Assembly (NCBI GenBank): GCA_005888865.1
Contig: VBCL01000051.1
Coordinates: 1 to 7,336 of the forward strand
DNA: 7,336 nt
Direction: 5' to 3'
Source: Betaproteobacteria bacterium
Lineage (GTDB): Bacteria; Pseudomonadota; Gammaproteobacteria; Burkholderiales; Casimicrobiaceae
The position numbers and the translations under genes were made by a program. The notes beneath the pieces are model-generated. The model had not been told where the DNA came from and searched no databases. It worked only from the letters and a program-made list of their open reading frames with translations. Below are positions 1 to 5,885 of the stretch, one piece after another (position 1 is the stretch's first letter; the number at the start of each line of letters is the position of its first letter).

Positions 1-350
1 AGCGCGATGGTGCGCACCGCGCGCTGCGTCACCTTGGCGAACAGGAATTCGCGCAGCTCGGTGAAAGCGGTGGTCGACAAGCGCATCGCCCCGTAGGCGA
101 CGAGCAAGGCCAGAGGCAGCACCAATGCCTGCGGTCCGGTCACGGTCAGGCGATCGACGACTTCCTTGAGCACCAGGGGCACGCCGACGTTGGCGAGCTT
201 GGCGGCGAGCAGACAACCGAGCGCGAGAAAGACGCGGCCCTTGTAGGCGGAGAGGTACGGCAGCAGCGTGCCGATGGTGCGCCAGTCGCCCCGGTACGCG
301 CGATCGGGCGGGGCGGGGAGCGGAGCGGAGGATGATGTGTGGCGGCGCAT
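1..350 (-). CDS. Atm1-type ABC exporter (fused permease/ATPase), N-terminal fragment
   Basis: The minus strand is open from an ATG at 350-348 to the window edge, giving 116 N-terminal residues; the gene is cut by the window, not broken. A polar, Pro/Ser-rich leader of about 25 residues is followed by a stretch (about 28-60) containing LLPYLSAYKGRVFLAL and KLANVGVPLVLKEVVD. This is the typical first transmembrane region of bacterial half-transporters related to mitochondrial Atm1 (ABCB7/HMT1 group). A second hydrophobic helix runs at about 75-92, and residues 95-116 (TAFTELREFLFAKVTQRAVR) match the first cytoplasmic loop of that group. The ATPase domain lies outside the window. Family members form inner-membrane homodimers that export glutathione conjugates or metal-thiol species, and some confer heavy-metal tolerance; the substrate here is inferred only. 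An ATG at 360-358 is in another frame and is not the start. No Shine-Dalgarno is seen. Confidence 0.85.
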   Translation of the reverse strand, partial: MRRHTSSSAPLPAPPDRAYRGDWRTIGTLLPYLSAYKGRVFLALGCLLAAKLANVGVPLVLKEVVDRLTVTGPQALVLPLALLVAYGAMRLSTTAFTELREFLFAKVTQRAVRTIA

Positions 351-358
351 CGAGCGTC

Positions 359-387
359 ATTGTACCGGGGACCACGTCGCTCGGAAC
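359..387 (-). promoter_or_regulatory. Possible promoter of the ABC exporter
   Basis: On the minus strand TACAAT (364-359) matches five of six bases of the sigma70 -10 box. The hexamer 17 nt upstream (GTTCCG, 387-382) is a poor -35 box. A transcript from here would begin about at the ATG (350), so the mRNA would be leaderless or nearly so, which would agree with the missing Shine-Dalgarno. This is weak evidence from base matching only. Confidence 0.25.
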
Positions 388-388
388 C

Positions 389-494
389 GTAGCCCGGGTG
401 AGCCCGACGGGTTCAGGACAGGCTTCGCGAACCCCCGGGGAGAACATCACAGTGAGCGGTCCGGGATTCGCCTGTCGGGTCATCTCCGGGCTAC
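389..494. repeat. Imperfect palindromic intergenic repeat with GTAGCCCGG termini
   Basis: The left end GTAGCCCGG (389-397) is the exact reverse complement of the right end CCGGGCTAC (486-494). Homology between the arms continues inward: the left arm reads TGAGCCCGAC, and the right arm, read from the other strand, reads TGACCCGAC. Both then go on to AGGC and CGAA-type motifs. The centre (about 430-465) is not paired. Intergenic repeats with GTAGCCCGG..CCGGGCTAC ends are a familiar type in GC-rich beta- and gammaproteobacterial genomes, and I identify this as a diverged copy. It fills the gap between clsB and the ABC exporter and could fold as an RNA hairpin in the clsB 3' region, but no U-tract marks it as an intrinsic terminator. 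Confidence 0.6.
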
Positions 495-1726
495 CCGCCC
501 GTCGCCTCGACGTCGGAGCGCTTGGCAAACCATTCGTTGCCGCCGTAGCCCAGCACGCCCATTGCCACGCGCACGATGCCGTAGGCGATCCAGATGGCGG
601 CCTTGTACAGACGCGATCGTCCCTGCCAATCCTGATGGATGACGCGCTGCGAGCCCTGCTCGATGATCGCGACCAGGTCGCGCTTGAGCTCCATCGCGAA
701 TGTTCGATCGCGGACGACCACGTTCGCCTCGCGCGCGACGAGCAGACTGTACGGATCGATGTTGGACGAGCCCACGGTCGCCCAGCGATCGTCGACCACC
801 GCGACCTTGGCGTGCAGCATGCTCCGGTGGTATTCCTGGATTACGACGCCCGCCTGCAGCAGCTGGCCATACATCGCGCGGCTGGCGAAGTGCAGCAGCA
901 CGTATTCGACCTTGGCCTGAAGGATCAGCGTCACGGTCACGCCACGCGCGGCCGCTTCGACGAGCTCGCGGCGAAACGTGATGCCCGGGAAAAAGTACGA
1001 GTTGGCGATCAGGATCTCGCGCTTCGCGCCGCGGATCGCGGCGAGATAGGCCTGCTCGATATCCCGGCGATGGCGCAGGTTGTCGCGGATGATGAACTTG
1101 GCGGTCTGCTCCCCGGCACCTTCGGCCCGCCCCCGCTCGGGAAACAGCGGCAGCTGGCTGGCGCCGAGCTGAACGAGCTGCACCAGTGCCCATACCCGCT
1201 GCATCGTCTGCGCGATCGCGGGCAGCAAGGGGCCCTCGACGCTCACCGCGAAATCGATCCGCGGCGGTTTGTGGCCCGGCGTATTCATGTCGTCGATCAC
1301 GTTGATGCCGCCGACGAACGCGAGGCGGTGGTCGACGTGGACAAGCTTCCGGTGCAGCCGGCGCAGCCGGTGCGACCGGAACTGCCAGGCGGCAACCTCG
1401 GGCCGGTACTTCAGCAGATCGACGCCCGCTTCGCGCATCAAGCGCTCGAGCGCAGAGGTGAGATAGAACTTCGCGCCCCAGCCATCGACCAGTACGCGTA
1501 CCCTGACGCCTCGCCGCGCGGCGCGTGCCAGCGCTTCGCCGATCCGACGCCCGGTCGGATCATCGGCAAAGATGTAGGTTTCGAGCCAGACTTCCTGTTG
1601 CGCCGAGTCGATCGCGCGCTCCAGCGCCGGAAAGTACTCGACACCGCTGCGAAGGAGCACGACACGATTGCCGGTGACGAAGCGCTCCACCTTGAGCCGA
1701 TCAGCGCGAAGGAGCGCGAACGACAC
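491..1726 (-). CDS. clsB: Cardiolipin synthase B (two-HKD phospholipase D family)
   Basis: This 411-residue protein is close to the length of E. coli ClsB (YbhO). It has two complete HxKxxxxD motifs: H125-K127-D132 (within HRKLVHVD, followed by FVGGIN) and H305-K307-D312 (within HAKVAVVD, followed by TVGSSNIDP). These are the paired catalytic sites of the phospholipase D superfamily. ClsB makes cardiolipin at the inner membrane; the E. coli enzyme can use phosphatidylethanolamine and phosphatidylglycerol as substrates. Other family landmarks are LETYIF (48-53), VLVDGWG (78-84), RDNLRHRRDIEQAY (214-227) and NSYFFPG (242-248). There is no N-terminal transmembrane pair, which separates it from ClsA. 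The start used is a GTG at 1726-1724 that overlaps the upstream endonuclease-like gene by 26 nt. A GTG at codon 13 (1690-1688) matches the length of the E. coli N-terminus better and would remove the overlap. The TAG stop (493-491) lies inside the end of a palindromic repeat. Confidence 0.93.
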   Translation of the reverse strand: MSFALLRADRLKVERFVTGNRVVLLRSGVEYFPALERAIDSAQQEVWLETYIFADDPTGRRIGEALARAARRGVRVRVLVDGWGAKFYLTSALERLMREAGVDLLKYRPEVAAWQFRSHRLRRLHRKLVHVDHRLAFVGGINVIDDMNTPGHKPPRIDFAVSVEGPLLPAIAQTMQRVWALVQLVQLGASQLPLFPERGRAEGAGEQTAKFIIRDNLRHRRDIEQAYLAAIRGAKREILIANSYFFPGITFRRELVEAAARGVTVTLILQAKVEYVLLHFASRAMYGQLLQAGVVIQEYHRSMLHAKVAVVDDRWATVGSSNIDPYSLLVAREANVVVRDRTFAMELKRDLVAIIEQGSQRVIHQDWQGRSRLYKAAIWIAYGIVRVAMGVLGYGGNEWFAKRSDVEATGG

Positions 1727-2471
1727 GCTCGAGATCGAAGGTTGCGGCGAGCGCGGCGTGGTCGGACAGCCGTGCCAGCGGATACGCGTAATGGACGGCC
1801 GTGCTCACGATGGAGAGCCCGCGCGAATAGATCCGGTCGAGACGGAAGACCGGCAGCACCGCCGGAAAGGTGCGCGCCGGACGGCCGCGCGCCGCCTCGA
1901 AGACCTCGGTCACGCCGAGCTCTTCCTGAAGCGCCCGATCGGCCTTGCGCCGCCAGTCGTTGAAATCGCCGGCGACGATCAGCGGCGCGCCCTGTGGCAC
2001 GGCCTCGCGGATGCGCTCGCACAGGGCGTGGACCTGCCAGCGGCGGCCACGCTCGAACAGTCCGAGATGGACATTGATGCAATGCAGCGCCGGCAGGCCA
2101 CGCTTCAACTGCAGCACGCAGTGCAGCAGGCCGCGGCTTTCGAACGCGTGGGCGGAAATGTCCAGGTTCGCCTGGGCCACGATCGGATAGTGCGAGAGCA
2201 CCGCGTTGCCGTGATGACCGTGCTGGTAGACCGCGTTCCGGCCGTAAGCGACCTCGTGCCAGACCGTATCGGCAATGAATTCGTGTTGCGGCTTGCCGGG
2301 CCAGTTGTGGTAGCGACGCGCATGCCGCCGATGCACCCCCTGCACCTCCTGCAGGAAAAGGATGTCCGCGGAAAGGCCGTGCAGCCGATCCTTCAGCTCG
2401 TGAATGACGACCTTCCGCGTCAAGTGCGAAAAACCCTTGTGGATGTTATAGGTGGCGATGGTGAACCGCAT
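1701..2471 (-). CDS. Endonuclease/exonuclease/phosphatase family protein, YbhP-like
   Basis: This 256-residue protein has the full set of motifs of the DNase I-like metallophosphoesterase fold. They are YNIHKG with N9, the metal-binding Glu in LFLQEVQ (E42), NVHLG (H135), AGDFNDW (D169, N171), LDRIY (D212) and a C-terminal SDHAAL (D237, H238). Together these support an active Mg-dependent phosphodiesterase, although the substrate (DNA, lipid headgroup or other) cannot be read from the sequence. There is no signal peptide. The start is an ATG at 2471-2469 placing the conserved RFTIATYNIH strand at the N-terminus as usual; no clear Shine-Dalgarno precedes it. It lies directly upstream of clsB and overlaps it, matching the E. 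coli ybhP-clsB order, so the two are probably co-transcribed and may share a role in envelope lipid metabolism (inference). It is divergent from the bufferin operon. Confidence 0.88.
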   Translation of the reverse strand: MRFTIATYNIHKGFSHLTRKVVIHELKDRLHGLSADILFLQEVQGVHRRHARRYHNWPGKPQHEFIADTVWHEVAYGRNAVYQHGHHGNAVLSHYPIVAQANLDISAHAFESRGLLHCVLQLKRGLPALHCINVHLGLFERGRRWQVHALCERIREAVPQGAPLIVAGDFNDWRRKADRALQEELGVTEVFEAARGRPARTFPAVLPVFRLDRIYSRGLSIVSTAVHYAYPLARLSDHAALAATFDLERVVRAPSR

Positions 2472-2560
2472 GGCGTTTCGGGAACCGAACGTACCTCTAC
2501 GCGCCCAATGTTAGCGGTATTGCCGCCTTCGCGTTCGGCCGCGGGGCGCGCGCTAGGGCT

Positions 2561-2576
2561 TGCTCCGCCAGGAGCA
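2561..2576. repeat. Short inverted repeat in the ybhP/buf divergent region
   Basis: TGCTCC (2561-2566) and GGAGCA (2571-2576) are separated by GCCA and would form a 6-bp hairpin. It ends 4 nt before the proposed -35 box of the buf operon. It could be an operator or chance. The rest of the 200-bp divergent region holds no gene that I can support and no clear sigma70 promoter for the minus-strand pair. Confidence 0.25.
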
Positions 2577-2580
2577 CGCA

Positions 2581-2606
2581 TGTAAGGTCGCTCGGCCCTA
2601 TCCGAC
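2581..2606 (+). promoter_or_regulatory. Candidate ECF-sigma promoter of the buf operon
   Basis: TGTAAG (2581-2586) and CGAC (2603-2606) are separated by 16 nt, the layout usual for ECF sigma factor promoters (a GTAA-type -35 box and a short CG-rich -10 box). Initiation would fall near 2613, giving a leader of about 60 nt before bufA. Buf-type operons are known to be driven by ECF sigma factors in some bacteria, for example SigF in Caulobacter. No sigma or anti-sigma gene is in the window. The leader also contains two copies of CTGTCC (2635-2640, 2645-2650) of unknown meaning. The box match is by eye. Confidence 0.45.
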
Positions 2607-2671
2607 CAAAGGCCGGGAAGGGACAACACCTGCCCTGTCCGACACTGTCCAAACCTTCGAAGGAGACGTTC

Positions 2672-2941
2672 ATGAAGCATCAAACCACCATCCAGGCGGC
2701 CGTTGCCGGCCTGCTGGCGCTCGGCTTCGCCGCGAGCACCGTTACTGCGCAGCCTGCCGCCCCGCAACCCAGCAAGGACAAATGCTATGGGGTGGCCAAG
2801 TCAGGTCAGAACGACTGCGCATCCGGCAAGCACGCCTGCGCCGGTCAATCCAAAGCTGAAATGGATCCGATGGACTGGAAGTACGTCGAGAAGGGCACCT
2901 GCGAGAAGATCGGCGGCAAGCTGACTGCGCCGAAGGCCTAA
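2672..2941 (+). CDS. bufA: BufA1-type bufferin precursor (DUF2282), periplasmic copper-binding RiPP
   Basis: This 89-residue precursor begins with a Sec-type signal peptide: a basic start (MKH), a hydrophobic core at about 9-22 and a probable cleavage after TVTA (residue 26). The mature part carries four cysteines, C38, C49, C56 and C77, in the DUF2282 pattern: KCYGVAKSGQNDCASGKHAC, then AGQSK, then W69-KYVEKGTCEKIGGKL. In studied bufferins the precursor is modified by a DUF692/DUF2063 enzyme pair that turns cysteines into thiooxazoles; the exported product then binds copper in the periplasm and protects the cell. Which cysteines are modified here is inferred from the family. A strong Shine-Dalgarno AAGGAG (2660-2665) stands 6 nt before the ATG. 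It is the first gene of the operon, and a palindrome separates it from bufB, which fits a need for much more precursor than enzyme. Confidence 0.92.
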   Translation: MKHQTTIQAAVAGLLALGFAASTVTAQPAAPQPSKDKCYGVAKSGQNDCASGKHACAGQSKAEMDPMDWKYVEKGTCEKIGGKLTAPKA

Positions 2942-2959
2942 TCGTCACGGCGTTCCCTG

Positions 2960-2987
2960 GCCGGCGGCAGCGCGCGCTGCCGCCGGC
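2960..2987 (+). promoter_or_regulatory. Perfect 28-bp palindrome / hairpin between bufA and bufB
   Basis: GCCGGCGGCAGCGC (2960-2973) is followed directly by its exact reverse complement (2974-2987). In RNA this would form a 12-bp GC-only stem with a four-base loop, beginning 19 nt after the bufA stop codon. No U-run follows, so full intrinsic termination is unlikely. It probably stabilises the 3' end of bufA mRNA, or attenuates or marks processing between the precursor and enzyme genes; that role is inferred from position. Confidence 0.7.
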
Positions 2988-3009
2988 TCCAACCGCCCAA
3001 GCTCATCCC

Positions 3010-3849
3010 ATGTCCGCGATCACATCGCTGCCCGCCGTCGCGGGCATCGGTCTACGTTCCCCCCATGTCGCGCGAGTGCGTGCGGAGCGACCGCCGATCG
3101 CCTGGTTCGAAGTCCACAGCGAGAACTATTTCGTCGATGGGGGGCCGGCGCTCGCCGCGCTGGATGCGATTCGCGCGCAGTATCCGATCTCGTTGCACGG
3201 GGTCGGCCTGTCGCTGGGGTCAGCCGACGCGCTCGACCCCGTACACCTCGCGCGCTTGAAGCGGCTCGTCGCCCGCATCGAGCCCGCGGCCGTATCCGAG
3301 CACCTGTGCTGGGGTCGCGTCGATGGCCGTCACCTCAACGACTTGCTGCCGCTGCCCTTCACCGACGAGGCCCTCGCGCTGGTGTGCGATCGCGTCGACG
3401 CGGTGCAGACCGCCCTCCGGCGGCCGCTTCTCGTCGAGAACATCTCGGCGTATCTGCGCTTCGAGTCCGACGCGATGGCCGAATGGGACTTCGTGGCCGC
3501 AGTCGTCCGGCGCAGCGGCTGCAAGCTCCTCTTCGACGTCAACAACGTCTACGTCAACGCGGTGAACCACGGTTTCGATCCGAGGGCGTACCTGGACGCG
3601 ATTCCCGCCGACGCCGTCGCGGAGATCCATCTCGCGGGCTTCGACGCCAGCGGGCCGTGCCTCATCGACACGCACGGCGCGCGTGTGGCCCCACCCGTGT
3701 GGGCGCTCTACCGCGCGACCATCGAGCGTTTCGGCCCGAAGCCCACGCTGATCGAATGGGACACCGACCTGCCCGCGCTCGAGGTGCTGCAGGACGAAGC
3801 GGCGATCGCGCAGTCGGTTCTGGAGAGCTCCGATGCCGTCGTTGCGTGA
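3010..3849 (+). CDS. bufB: BufB, DUF692 multinuclear non-heme iron oxidative enzyme (MNIO)
   Basis: This 279-residue protein has the DUF692 motifs in order: GIGLR (12-16), WFEVHSENYF (32-41), SLHGVGLSLGS (61-71), SEHLCWG (96-102), LLVENISAY (140-148), LLFDVNNVYVNAVNHG (173-188), EIHLAGF (205-211), DTHG (220-223) and LIEWDTDLP (247-255). Conserved H63, E97/H98, E143, N178/N179, H207, D220/H222 and E249/D251 are in the positions expected of iron ligands and nearby residues of this TIM-barrel family, which includes MbnB and TglH. The enzyme would use iron and oxygen to convert cysteines of the bufferin precursor. The usual DUF2063 partner is encoded next, overlapping by 17 nt. The ATG start puts GIGLR close to the N-terminus as usual, but no good Shine-Dalgarno precedes it, which may lower its translation relative to bufA. 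Confidence 0.94.
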   Translation: MSAITSLPAVAGIGLRSPHVARVRAERPPIAWFEVHSENYFVDGGPALAALDAIRAQYPISLHGVGLSLGSADALDPVHLARLKRLVARIEPAAVSEHLCWGRVDGRHLNDLLPLPFTDEALALVCDRVDAVQTALRRPLLVENISAYLRFESDAMAEWDFVAAVVRRSGCKLLFDVNNVYVNAVNHGFDPRAYLDAIPADAVAEIHLAGFDASGPCLIDTHGARVAPPVWALYRATIERFGPKPTLIEWDTDLPALEVLQDEAAIAQSVLESSDAVVA

Positions 3850-4636
3850 CATGCAGCGGGGCTTCGCCACCGCCGTCGTGTTCGGCGACAGCGGTTCGAT
3901 CGCGAGTCTCGGCATCGTCGCCGGCGAGCTGGGCGCAGCCGGGAGGATCGACGTCTATCGGAACAACGTGCTCGGGAACTATCGTAATGTGCTCGCAGCG
4001 ACGTACCCGGTCGTGCTGCGCCTGGTCGGCGGGCCGTTCTTCGACGCGATGAGCGAAGCTTTCGTGCGCGCCCATGCGTCAGGACGCGGCGACGTGAACC
4101 GCTACGGCGGCGAGCTCGCGCGCTTTCTGTCCTTCTATCCACCGGCGCGCCAGCTTCCGTATCTTCCCGACGTCGCGCGGCTCGAATGGGCCATCGATCA
4201 GGCGAACATCGCCGCCGACGCCGACGCGCTCGACCTCGCCGCGCTCGCTGCCGTGCCGGAGCACATGCTCGGCGAGTTGCGCTTCAAATTGCACCCATCC
4301 GTGCAGCTTGTCGCCTCGCCCTACCCGATCTTCCACATCTGGCAGGTGAACCAGCCCGGCCATTCGGGCGAGGATCGTGTCGATCTTGGCGAAGGCGGCG
4401 ACGCGCTGCTCATCGCACGCGGCGCGAATGGCGTCGCGGTCGAGCGACTGACACCCGGTGGACACGCCCTCCTCCGCGCGCTCGCCCGCAACCTCCAGCT
4501 CGCAGACGCGGTCGAGCGCGCGCTGGCGGCGGAGGCCTCGTTCGATGTCCCGACCACGCTCAAGAGCCACGCGGCGGCGGGGACTGTCGTCGGGTTCCGC
4601 GTGCCGCGATCTTCTCAACCGAGGACTCCCGCATGA
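3833..4636 (+). CDS. bufC: BufC, DUF2063 (HvfC/BufC family) partner of the MNIO enzyme
   Basis: This 267-residue protein has an N-terminal DUF2063 domain (about 5-100) with RIDVYRNNVLGNYRNVLAAT (38-57), YPVVLRLVG (58-66), FFDAMSEAFVRAH (69-81) and YGGELARFLS (91-100). Next come the family motifs YLPDVARLEWA (110-120), LHPSV (153-157) and IFHIWQVNQ (166-174). The smaller C-terminal domain (about 180-260) includes a winged-helix-like LTPGGHALLRAL segment. Proteins of this family associate with DUF692 enzymes and are thought to recognise and position the peptide precursor. The start ATG at 3833 lies inside the end of bufB with GGAGAG at 3822-3827, a good spacing, so the two are probably translationally coupled and made in similar amounts. 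The stop overlaps the next start as ATGA. No signal peptide is seen, consistent with action in the cytoplasm. Confidence 0.9.
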   Translation: MPSLRDMQRGFATAVVFGDSGSIASLGIVAGELGAAGRIDVYRNNVLGNYRNVLAATYPVVLRLVGGPFFDAMSEAFVRAHASGRGDVNRYGGELARFLSFYPPARQLPYLPDVARLEWAIDQANIAADADALDLAALAAVPEHMLGELRFKLHPSVQLVASPYPIFHIWQVNQPGHSGEDRVDLGEGGDALLIARGANGVAVERLTPGGHALLRALARNLQLADAVERALAAEASFDVPTTLKSHAAAGTVVGFRVPRSSQPRTPA

Positions 4637-5109
4637 ATACCGCTTCGTCAACCTCGCCGTTCGGCCGGCTTGCCGGCTTCTACTGCGCCGTCGCCCGGCT
4701 GATCGGCAAGCTGCAACCGCTGCTGCTGCTCGGGTTCCGGCTCTACGTCGCGCGCGTGTTCCTGCTCTCGGGCCTGACCAAGATCCACGATTGGAGCATC
4801 ACGGTGGCGCTCTTCACCGACGAGTACCATGTGCCGATATTGCCGCCCGCGGTCGCGGCGACGCTGGGAAGCGCGACCGAGCTGTCGATGCCGGTTCTGC
4901 TGGCGCTGGGGCTGGTCTCACGCTTCGCCGCCGGTGTGCTTTTCATCTTCAACATCGTCGCGGTGATCTCTTACGCGGCCTTGCCCGATGTTGCGGTCAA
5001 GGATCACATCCTGTGGGGGACGATGCTTGCCGTGCTCACCATCGTCGGCCCGGGCAAGATCGCCGTCGATACCTGGCTCGAACGCCGATTCAGCGGTCAC
5101 GGCGGCTGA
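4633..5109 (+). CDS. bufD: BufD, DoxX family membrane protein
   Basis: The gene codes for 158 residues starting at the ATG at 4633, which shares an ATGA with the bufC stop and has GAGG at 4621-4624 for ribosome binding. The open frame runs far upstream (to 4186), but that part lies inside bufC in another frame and is rejected. Four hydrophobic helices are visible at about 29-49, 74-95, 97-117 and 127-146, with the DoxX signature LYVARVFLLSGLTKIHDW (37-54) and SATELSMPVLLALGL (80-94). DoxX proteins with this form are the common last gene of bufferin operons. Their role is not settled; a part in electron transfer or in handling the exported peptide has been considered. Its place at the end of a tightly coupled operon shows it belongs to the system. 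Confidence 0.88.
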   Translation: MNTASSTSPFGRLAGFYCAVARLIGKLQPLLLLGFRLYVARVFLLSGLTKIHDWSITVALFTDEYHVPILPPAVAATLGSATELSMPVLLALGLVSRFAAGVLFIFNIVAVISYAALPDVAVKDHILWGTMLAVLTIVGPGKIAVDTWLERRFSGHGG

Positions 5110-5136
5110 CCCGCCACCGCGCTCCTTTTTCATGAC

Positions 5137-5163
5137 GCGGAGGGGCGCGTTGCGCTTCTCCGC
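5137..5163 (+). terminator. Hairpin downstream of bufD, possible operon terminator
   Basis: Bases 5137-5148 pair throughout with 5152-5163 (12 pairs, two of them G-U in RNA) around a GUU loop, 28 nt after the bufD stop. A U-tract is missing (GCAAAAUC follows), so it is either a weak terminator or a 3' stabilising structure. It is the only strong hairpin between bufD and the next gene. Confidence 0.45.
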
Positions 5164-5180
5164 GCAAAATCGGCTAAGCT
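5150..5180 (+). promoter_or_regulatory. Weak candidate promoter for the DUF1345 gene
   Basis: TTGCGC (5150-5155) and TAAGCT (5175-5180) are partial matches to sigma70 boxes with a long 19-nt spacer. The -35 box lies within the hairpin. This is suggestive only; the gene could also be read from the buf operon. Confidence 0.2.
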
Positions 5181-5207
5181 CGACGCTCGCCGAGAGCTCA
5201 CCCTGCG

Positions 5208-5885
5208 ATGGCCGCCAAACCACCCCTGCCGCCGATCGTCCACTGGCGCGCTCCACAGCTCCTGGGCATGGCGATGGCGTTGGCCTTCGGCGCGGCGCTG
5301 GTGCTCGAGCAGTCGTTCTCGACCCGGTTCGTGCTATTGGTGAGCTGGGACATTGGCGCCTTGTGCTATCTCGGCCTGGCGTGGCTGGTGATCTCGCGCG
5401 CTGACGACACGCTGACCCGTCTGCGCGCCCAGCGATACGATCCGAGCGGGTATACGATATTCGTGCTCGTGGTCATCGCGGCGAGCACGAGCTTTGTCGC
5501 GATCGGGTTCATGGTGGGCGACATCAAGGACCTTCAATTCTGGCCGCGGGCCGAGCGGCTGATGCTTTCGGTCGCCGCGCTCCTCCTGTCGTGGCTGCTG
5601 ATCCACACGCTGTTCGCGTTCCACTACGCGCGGCTGTATTACTTTCTGCCCGAAGGCGGCGACGAACATCATCGCGGACTGAAGTTTCCCGACGAGGACG
5701 ACGAACCCGACTATCTCGACTTTGCCTATTACTCGTTCGTCGTCGGGATGACCTCGCAAGTATCCGACATCGCCGTCCTCTCGCGTCGGATGCGCCGCCT
5801 CACGCTGATTCACGGCGTGCTCTCGTTCATCTACAACATTGCGATCCTGGCGATGAGCATCAACATCATCGGGGGCGTTATCTAG
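5208..5885 (+). CDS. DUF1345 family integral membrane protein
   Basis: This 225-residue protein has five predicted transmembrane helices at about 17-34, 42-62, 83-104, 116-137 and 199-221. DUF1345 landmarks are FHYARLYY (138-145), GLKFPDEDDEPDYLDFAYYS (157-176), GMTSQVSDIAV (180-190), SRRMRRLTLIHGVLSF (192-207) and the final IAILAMSINI (211-220). The family is widespread in bacteria and its function is unknown; some members are loosely annotated as ion-channel-like, and no activity should be inferred here. The ATG at 5208 follows only a weak GAGAG. It stands 98 nt after bufD behind a hairpin, so membership of the buf operon is doubtful. Its last 8 nt overlap the 3' end of the convergent small gene. 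Confidence 0.88.
   Translation: MAAKPPLPPIVHWRAPQLLGMAMALAFGAALVLEQSFSTRFVLLVSWDIGALCYLGLAWLVISRADDTLTRLRAQRYDPSGYTIFVLVVIAASTSFVAIGFMVGDIKDLQFWPRAERLMLSVAALLLSWLLIHTLFAFHYARLYYFLPEGGDEHHRGLKFPDEDDEPDYLDFAYYSFVVGMTSQVSDIAVLSRRMRRLTLIHGVLSFIYNIAILAMSINIIGGVI

Noticed and set aside
351..360. ATG at 360-358 as start of the ABC exporter.
   Set aside because: It is in a different frame; the conserved Atm1-type sequence is in the frame of the ATG at 350.
332..1963. A 543-codon open frame on the plus strand, antisense to clsB and ybhP.
   Set aside because: It mirrors the codon pattern of the real GC-rich genes on the minus strand, is rich in Arg/Asp/Ala/Pro, and has no recognisable domain; both HKD motifs and the phosphodiesterase motifs are on the other strand.
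2560..2859. A 99-codon plus-strand frame covering the buf leader and most of bufA.
   Set aside because: It is out of frame with the DUF2282 motifs and signal peptide and has no ribosome site.
3220..3915. A 231-codon minus-strand open frame antisense to bufB.
   Set aside because: It is a shadow of bufB without known motifs; the plus strand carries all DUF692 motifs.
4186..4632. Upstream extension of the bufD frame (149 extra codons).
   Set aside because: It is Arg-rich and lies wholly inside bufC in another frame; the ATG at 4633 has a ribosome site and begins the conserved DoxX region.
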